Shown: piece after piece, positions 63,050-64,000 of the stretch | Position numbering within the stretch: the first letter of the stretch is position 1 | Layout of the letters: each line of letters begins with the position of its first letter | Assembly: GCA_012845835.1 (NCBI GenBank) | Contig: JABAKD010000015.1 | Coordinates: forward strand, 6,601,974-6,665,973 | Origin: Undaria pinnatifida | Taxonomy: Eukaryota > Sar > Phaeophyceae > Laminariales > Alariaceae | Reading direction: 5' to 3' | DNA: 64,000 nt | Position numbers and translations under genes: made by a program | Notes under the pieces: model-generated | What the model saw: only the letters and a program-made list of their open reading frames with translations | What the model was told of the DNA's origin: nothing | The model's database searches: none

Positions 63050-63900
63050 CTTTGCAAGCTGTGTGTGATACTCCGATCGCGCGTATTACGGGTTGTGTGT
63101 CCTCATTAAGGATATAGGTCGGCGACTCCCCTTGCAACTACAGCAGTGTAGCTATCAGGGTCAACAGGGTGATGTTAGGCAGTCTGTGCGCGGAAACTAT
63201 AAAACCCGTTTCTCAGGGGGACAAAATCTGACAGCTGTGGAAGGAAATGCATCAGTTTATCAAGTGAATCCTGTAAGTCGAATATCCGGTGAGGGGAGGG
63301 CGGAGTTTTTAAGGACGTGGGGGCCTGATTTTGATCAAAAGGGGGGCGGGAGGGGGGGGAGGGGACGGGTGGGGCAGGTTTATTTGTGCGTGGAAACTAT
63401 AAATATTTCTTGTGGCGGGGGGGGCCGGGGGCGGGGGGGGAGGGCTTTAGGTCGCATAGATGTAGGGGTTTGCTATACGCGTGGTGCTAGGTCTAGGCGA
63501 TGGTGCGGGTGGTGGGGAAGGAGGGGGCGTTGGGGGCGGGGGTGGGTGGGAATTGCAGCAGTGGCATGGACGGCTCTGAAACGATAACGAGGCGATATCC
63601 AGGGCGTGGAAGTGTTTATTCGATAGAAGGTGGGGCGTTTAGGCAAGAGGAAGCGAGGGAAAAAAAGGCGCGGGGGAGGGGGGGGGGGGGGGGGGGGTTG
63701 GAGGGTTATCAAGAGGTTTAGGTCACATATAATATCAAAATCAAGGATTTGGTCGACACTGATGTTCGCAACACTGTGTGTGATCCTCCGATCGCGCGTA
63801 TCAATCATTTATTTTGGGGCTTGCTATGCGCGCGGTGCTGGGTCTAGGCGATCGTGCGGGGTGTGGGGAAGGAGGGGGCGTTGGAGGGGGGGAGGGGGGA
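63050..63900. repeat. G-rich repeat region with duplicated segments
   Basis: tgtgtgtgat.ctccgatcgcgcgtat occurs at about 63061 and 63773. A segment of about 75 bp starting gcttgctat-cgcg.ggtgct and continuing gggtctaggcgat.gtgcgggg occurs at about 63467 and 63819. G runs of 7-20 bases are frequent (for example 63677-63697). Confidence 0.8.
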
Positions 63901-64000
63901 TGAATGAAAGCTACGTCATGGATGGCTAAAAAGATAATGACGTTGTATCAATTGCTTAGAACTGTTTATCACTCTGGCCGATTATATGAAAGATCCGAAA

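Overview
The window is nuclear DNA from a eukaryote with large, repeat-rich introns. Three host genes can be rebuilt by splicing. The best guess is an ochrophyte alga, perhaps a brown alga. The mitochondrial ATP synthase alpha gene is nuclear, with a targeting presequence and 13 introns, whereas oomycetes keep atp1 in the mitochondrial genome. Introns average about 1 kb and nearly all begin GTG or GTA. DIRS-like, LINE-like and gypsy-like elements, (TTG)n tracts and long G or C runs fill the rest. The organism is an inference; no marker gene fixes it.

Layout. 1-10003: three copies (the first cut by the window edge) of a 2.6-2.8 kb macrosatellite unit. A 2.2 kb tyrosine-recombinase element sits at the first junction, and all junctions carry the same 12-bp word. 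10.7-18.3 kb (+): a USP-type deubiquitinase of at least 12 exons. 18.7-19.4 and 31.7-32.5 kb: a 210-245 bp repeat family. 20.4-26.3 kb (-): a decayed DIRS-like retrotransposon with RT, RNase H and a tyrosine recombinase related to the one at 3-4 kb. 28.2-29.4 kb: seven degenerate copies, in both orientations, of one exon of the USP gene. 29.6-42.7 kb: five copies of a 230-260 bp terminal-inverted-repeat element, a gypsy fragment, tRNA-like sequences, a LINE split by an insertion, and a 260-bp satellite. 41.3-55.5 kb (-): the ATP synthase alpha gene (14 exons, 553 codons). 55.96 kb (+): first exon of the KDEL receptor (ERD2), head to head with ATP1 across a 422-bp shared promoter; its remaining exons were not found. 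56-64 kb: repeats, a minisatellite and one small ORF.

The three host genes serve separate housekeeping roles: deubiquitination, mitochondrial ATP synthesis and ER protein retrieval. The most unusual material is the exon array at 28-29 kb, with two hairpin-forming inverted pairs related to the USP gene, and the shared 12-bp word bounding the macrosatellite units and the recombinase element.
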